From positions 48,580,088 to 48,644,087 of the forward strand of contig NC_081542.1 in assembly GCF_901000735.1 (NCBI RefSeq): DNA of 64,000 nucleotides, read 5' to 3'. Below the pieces are notes generated by a model. That model was not told the DNA's origin. It saw only the letters and a list, made by a program, of their open reading frames with translations, and ran no database searches. This document shows, piece by piece, positions 60,325 to 64,000 of this stretch; position 1 is the stretch's first letter; every line of letters starts with the position of its first letter. Made by a program: the position numbers and the translations under genes. This DNA is from Corylus avellana. Its lineage: Eukaryota > Streptophyta > Magnoliopsida > Fagales > Betulaceae.

Positions 60325-60828
60325 TTATGCGTAGTTACACATTGCATACACACAGGCACCCCCTTTCTTGCACTTGTTGTTGCAGCGTCCACAGTGCAGC
60401 TTGTTGGACATGGGGTTCACACATTGACCATCGCAGCAGATCTCAGAAAACCTGCATGGCTTCCCACATTTCCCGCAGTTGAAAATGTTTGTCGTCACAT
60501 TCACACACCACTTCATGCAGCAGTCTGGCCCACCGCTGCCCACGGCGCTGCAAACCTTGGGATTTTTGTCACATGTCCAAACGTACCGGTCGAAGTTCAC
60601 GTACCGGTCGTAGTTCACGTAGCGGTCGTAGTTCAGAGCAAGGACGTGGCGGCTTGGCCCCCGGAGAGAAGTTGGTTCTTGGGCTTTCACCATTGAATGA
60701 TCTTCATCATCCTCACGACTGAGAAATGAGCCTTTTTTATCAGATGGTGTTGGCGTGAGAGCAACGGCCAAAGCCGCCATGAGCATGGCCAGCACAAAAA
60801 CAACCTTTGGCGACTTGATGATCATCAT
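60325..60828 (-). CDS. STIG1-like: STIG1-type secreted cysteine-rich peptide, diverged copy E, 167 aa
   Basis: Intronless STIG1-family gene outside the duplicated blocks. Start taken at ATG ATG 60828 because the signal peptide (residues 1-24) begins there; the frame is open 30 codons further up. The prodomain is longer and mixed-charge, with the conserved SLRGPSRHVLA (54-64). It is followed by three tandem hexapeptides N-Y/F-D-R-Y-V (66-83) and the 16-Cys domain (C86 to C164) with the same spacing as copies A-D but many substitutions. One N-glycosylation site is NVT at 100-102. TATA box at 60941-60946. Probably the older neighbour from which, or beside which, the A-D lineage arose. Confidence 0.95.
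   Translation of the reverse strand: MMIIKSPKVVFVLAMLMAALAVALTPTPSDKKGSFLSREDDEDHSMVKAQEPTSLRGPSRHVLALNYDRYVNYDRYVNFDRYVWTCDKNPKVCSAVGSGGPDCCMKWCVNVTTNIFNCGKCGKPCRFSEICCDGQCVNPMSNKLHCGRCNNKCKKGGACVYAMCNYA
60580..60633 (-). repeat. 18-bp x3 in-frame minisatellite in STIG1-E
   Basis: Three consecutive 18-bp units (core cgtaccggtcgtagttca on the plus strand) encode NYDRYV, NYDRYV, NFDRYV directly before the cysteine domain. Copies A-D have no counterpart at this place. Confidence 0.92.
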
Positions 60829-60940
60829 CTTTTGTGTTGTCTGTGTGCGGACATGTGAGGGAGAAAGATTTGATGTTTCAAAGAGGAGGGAGCCGTTGGG
60901 GTGGAGGATATATAACAATGGCGACTGGCGCGCTGAGGTC

Positions 60941-60946
60941 TTTATA
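60941..60946 (-). promoter_or_regulatory. TATA box of STIG1-E
   Basis: CTATAAAG on the minus strand about 115 bp before the ATG; same layout as in copies A-D although the surrounding promoter is different. Confidence 0.65.
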
Positions 60947-61104
60947 GAGGGTTAATTCATGTGTGTGTCTCTTAGTGGGGTGGTCAATTCAATGCTTAAC
61001 TAACATTTCATTCAATCGAAGTTAGTCTTCCAAACAATCATTAAACTCCAAAAAAGGGGAAAATTTTGAAAAGTGTTCACACAAATTAGATGGATAGGTG
61101 ATAT

Positions 61105-61290
61105 AGGAGCAATGCTATAAGTCTTTTTCGTGTTCTTTTTTAGTCCCTTTAAGAATGATGTGGCTATTAAAATCATCATCGGACTTGTGATTGATCATTA
61201 TTGAATTTTGATTAAATGATGATTTTAATGGCCACATCATTCTTAGAGAGGCTTAAGAGGGATACAAGAATAACTTCTAGAATTACTCGT
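61105..61290. mobile_element. ~185-bp hairpin MITE
   Basis: The arms contain aagaatgatgtggctattaa and its near-complement ttaatggccacatcattctt, with pairing continuing to gagcaatgctataagt / aattactcg ends. AT-rich loop. Confidence 0.7.
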
Positions 61291-61532
61291 GATATAAATA
61301 TAGATGGCACGTACGCATGCTAAACCGACTTGACAATTTATAATTAGTTAAATAGTTAAGCAAAAAATCTGACTTACTACTTTAATTATCAATCATACAG
61401 CATAATTATTTTATTAATCATGAATTGTCACGTCAATTTATAAAAGATGTAGTGTCTCGCCCCAAGCATTTGCATGTTAACAATATGTCTTCTCTCTCTA
61501 ACCAATAGTTGGTAATTATGATTACTTTCATG

Positions 61533-61571
<39 letters not shown>

Positions 61572-62150
61572 GCAATCCAAAAGTAAAGTAACGAAAAGAA
61601 AAGATTAAATAAAATAAATAAATTGATCTATTGTTTTCCATTAAACTAATTAATAATTAAAGGGTGCATACAAGAAATGCAAGAAATAATATAAAATGAT
61701 TAGTTCGTATTAAATTGTCAAATATATATTATAGTGATCAATTAACTGCGCGTAGTATGGCAAAACTAGCGGTTCAATTATTCAAATGTTTGAAGATCCT
61801 GAGTATTCCATTTTCCAAATTGAGAAAAGCGGGTATATAAGCAATTACATGTTGTCTATGTTTTGACGTTTTATTATAAAACTATTTGAAGTTCATAATT
61901 GACTTTATATGATCTCTACGTAATCAAAGAAATAAGACGGCCCAACAACCTAACTCCCATATAATTATCTCATTCTCATAGCAATATATATTCTCTCACG
62001 CCAACATATAGTGAGAGAATATACATTGGTGTACAATATTTCATTTGTTAAAAAACAAATGCAATTTTTTTTTTTAAATTTTTTTTTTATTTAATGCCAA
62101 GGTTAATTGGTTGATCAGTACTAACATATATGTGAGCAAAGTAGGATAAA
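61291..62150. other. Gene-free interval with (TA)n
   Basis: A (TA)n run of about 34 bp is at 61536-61569. The rest is AT-rich with no gene. A short inverted pair (ccaacatatagtgagagaat region, 61970-62030) is seen. Confidence 0.5.
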
Positions 62151-62152
62151 AG

Positions 62153-62470
62153 TTTTGTTTGAGATTGTGATTTCGTAAGAATAATTTACGTACGTTTTTT
62201 AAAAGATATCGCAAAACGAAAGGCCTTTGACATTACAATTTAAAAGGCAATTAATCTAAAATAAGAAAAAAAAAATCTACGATTTCTATAAGTAGGCTAT
62301 GACATGCTTATTTAAAAAAATGTGAATTTAAACCAAAATTACGATTTCGCATAACAAATATTTGACAAAAAAATACTTCTAACATGTTTTACCAAACGCC
62401 TTTTGCGATTTTAAAAAATAGTGATTTTAAAAATACGTACTTATTAAAACCGTAATCCCAAACGGACCAT
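62153..62470. mobile_element. ~318-bp MITE, GTTTGGGATTGCGATT type
   Basis: The left end ttttgtttgagattgtgatt and the complement of the right end (tccgtttgggattacggtt) are inverted repeats. Internal tacgattt/aaatcgta words continue the pairing. Target duplication not resolved. Confidence 0.6.
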
Positions 62471-62579
62471 ACAAGTACTCATTCTTTCGTCCCTTGTTTT
62501 GGGAGAGGGGGGGTGGGCAAATTGCAAGGTAAAACTATGAAAACTCAAGTTGTAGTCATTTATTTGATCTCATTTTTTT

Positions 62580-62720
62580 AAAGAGTAATGATAGATTTAC
62601 AACTTTTTTATAATTTGCTGGCATGTGTCAGTATATATATGGTGTCACATTAGCCGCTAAAAAAAAATTAAACACCCTTCAATTACACGTTTCTACAATA
62701 AATTGTAGTACATCTAAGAT
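62580..62720. mobile_element. Short degenerate inverted-repeat element
   Basis: gagtaatgatagatttacaac at the left pairs imperfectly with the complement of gtagtacatctaagatttttc on the right. Low-confidence MITE relic. Confidence 0.4.
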
Positions 62721-63079
62721 TTTTCTTTCCCTAAAGCGCAAATATATAATTTAAAATAATTGTAATAAAAAAACAAAATACCTTCAACACTACTCCACAC
62801 ACCTCTTACAATTCTTTAGAGCTAGAGATATATAATTGTATAATCATAAACATAACTAAAAACTTAATAAGTTTTGTAGCTTCAATTCTACATCACAAAC
62901 AAGAGACAAGCAACTTAACACTTTTTATATATATGGATGCATTTCTGCTTGTAGCAATTCTTTTATGGGGCTCTTGCCTACATGCCCTATTATATAAAGG
63001 AGTAAGGCTACAAACAACATTTTTATTTCATTGATATTTTACTCTATTGATGTAGTAACAAACCATCGTTGGGAGCATT

Positions 63080-63188
63080 TGACTATGATTTTTCAGAGCT
63101 TTATGCTCTCATTGCTCTGTGTTGTAAAATATTTATGCTCTTTATCTTTTATTAATGAAACCTACACATTTCAGTTCCAAAAAAAATA
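63080..63188 (+). mobile_element. 5'-truncated retroposon tail
   Basis: Matches the last ~110 bp of the 36162-36322 family (catttgactatgatttttca... to tttatgctc...caatgaaa-like tail and A run), truncated at the 5' side. Confidence 0.65.
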
Positions 63189-63204
63189 AAAAGTTCTTGA
63201 GTTT

Positions 63205-63806
63205 TGTTGATGCACAGTTTTCCAGGATGATGACGTGGCGCGCTTGCCGAGCTTGAGTTGGACCAACACCCGAACAATTTTGACTGCATAACAAAGAAGA
63301 AGGAAGGATCGAAGTGACCGGGGGTGAGCCGGCGTGAGCACTTCGATGCCTAAGTCAGAATGGGAAAGGATATTAGTAACAACTACAGAGCTTAGATTAT
63401 GAGAGTTGTGATTACCTTTGCTTTGATCATATGACTTGTATTTATAGGCATTGGAGGAAATTTGATTTCCCACTTATTAAGGAATCTTATCCCTCGATAT
63501 TGGCTAAACAAACATTTGAATGAAAATATTATGTTTGTTAGTTCTTCCACGATTTAAGCGACTTGAGATCAGAGGATCAACTTCGTAATCTTTTAAGATA
63601 TCAGAGTTATTCCCTTTACTGAGACTTACATGTCCTGAGTTATTCTCGGACTTTATGGTCTCGGCTAGGGGTTGCCTCGGATTTGTGGTCTCGGATAACA
63701 TGAGTAGGTCTCGTCTTGGATCACTTGAGTAGGTCTCGGACTTGGGCCTCCTCTGGCTGGGCCCAAGGACTGCTCAATAAATGGTAGGCTAGTTCATGAC
63801 CCAACA
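63205..63806 (-). mobile_element. 3' LTR of a retrotransposon continuing beyond the window
   Basis: The ~602-bp LTR starts tgttgatgcac on the plus strand and ends ccaaca. On the minus strand it has a TATA box (CTATAAATACAAG, about 63429-63441). Directly beyond its right end is ttacccccc, the complement of a polypurine tract (GGGGGGTAA), so the LTR is the 3' one of a minus-strand element. 63816-64000 is then internal 3' sequence of that element; no frame with a domain is visible in the part shown. Confidence 0.72.
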
Positions 63807-64000
63807 GTTACCCCCCAATTTCGAAGTTTGTAGAACTAAAGAAATTTCATGTCTTGATGGAATGAACCGAGGCCAGCTTTTCTTGAAAGAAATTCCGAGA
63901 CAGTCAATGTCTTTCCGACTCCGTCCCGGATTAATAAGGCGGCAAAATTTGAGATTTAAATTTCAGATTCAAAATTTAAATTTCAAATCTTGGAGGGAAA

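Overview
The window is nuclear DNA from a flowering plant, most likely a woody core eudicot. The evidence is AT-rich intergenic DNA, many small spliced genes with GT/AG introns, plant-only families (phytepsin, WRKY, STIG1, WAK-type wall-binding proteins) and a dense load of plant transposons. I cannot name the species. No CRISPR array, operon, rRNA gene or true tRNA gene is present. | Layout: 1-3.7 kb holds the 5' half of an aspartic proteinase gene (minus strand, cut by the window edge). 3.7-18.4 kb has no gene: a ~5.6 kb segment is present twice in tandem (about 4986-10567 and 10584-14931) plus a short inverted third piece, with insertions that can be read as filled versus empty sites, followed by a nest of three transposons (16.6-17.8 kb). 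19.4-21.7 kb is a six-exon group IIb WRKY transcription factor gene whose upstream region carries a cluster of W-boxes. 22.8-33 kb is gene-poor and holds MITEs, two solo LTRs, retroposon tails and one weak candidate small ORF. 33.1-34.3 kb is a kinase-less wall-associated-receptor-like protein. | 34.9-60.9 kb is the most structured part: a pectate lyase gene followed by STIG1-type secreted cysteine-rich peptide genes. A block of pectate lyase plus STIG1 plus spacer has been duplicated in tandem. In the left block the STIG1 unit was further amplified into three copies with a 2754-bp period. In the right block the pectate lyase is a pseudogene missing its last two exons, because the duplication breakpoint lies at the intron 2/exon 3 border. 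The right block was later hit by a non-autonomous Copia element (54939-59208) and a tRNA-derived SINE. A fifth, diverged STIG1 gene with an internal hexapeptide repeat lies at 60.3-60.8 kb. 61-64 kb is MITE-rich and ends inside a minus-strand LTR retrotransposon. | Function: pectate lyases of this type and STIG1 peptides are both extracellular and are known mainly from pollen and pistil, so the 35-61 kb stretch may be a small reproductive wall/peptide cluster under copy-number change; that link is inference. All exon borders were placed by eye from splice consensus, reading phase and family alignment in memory; no search was run.
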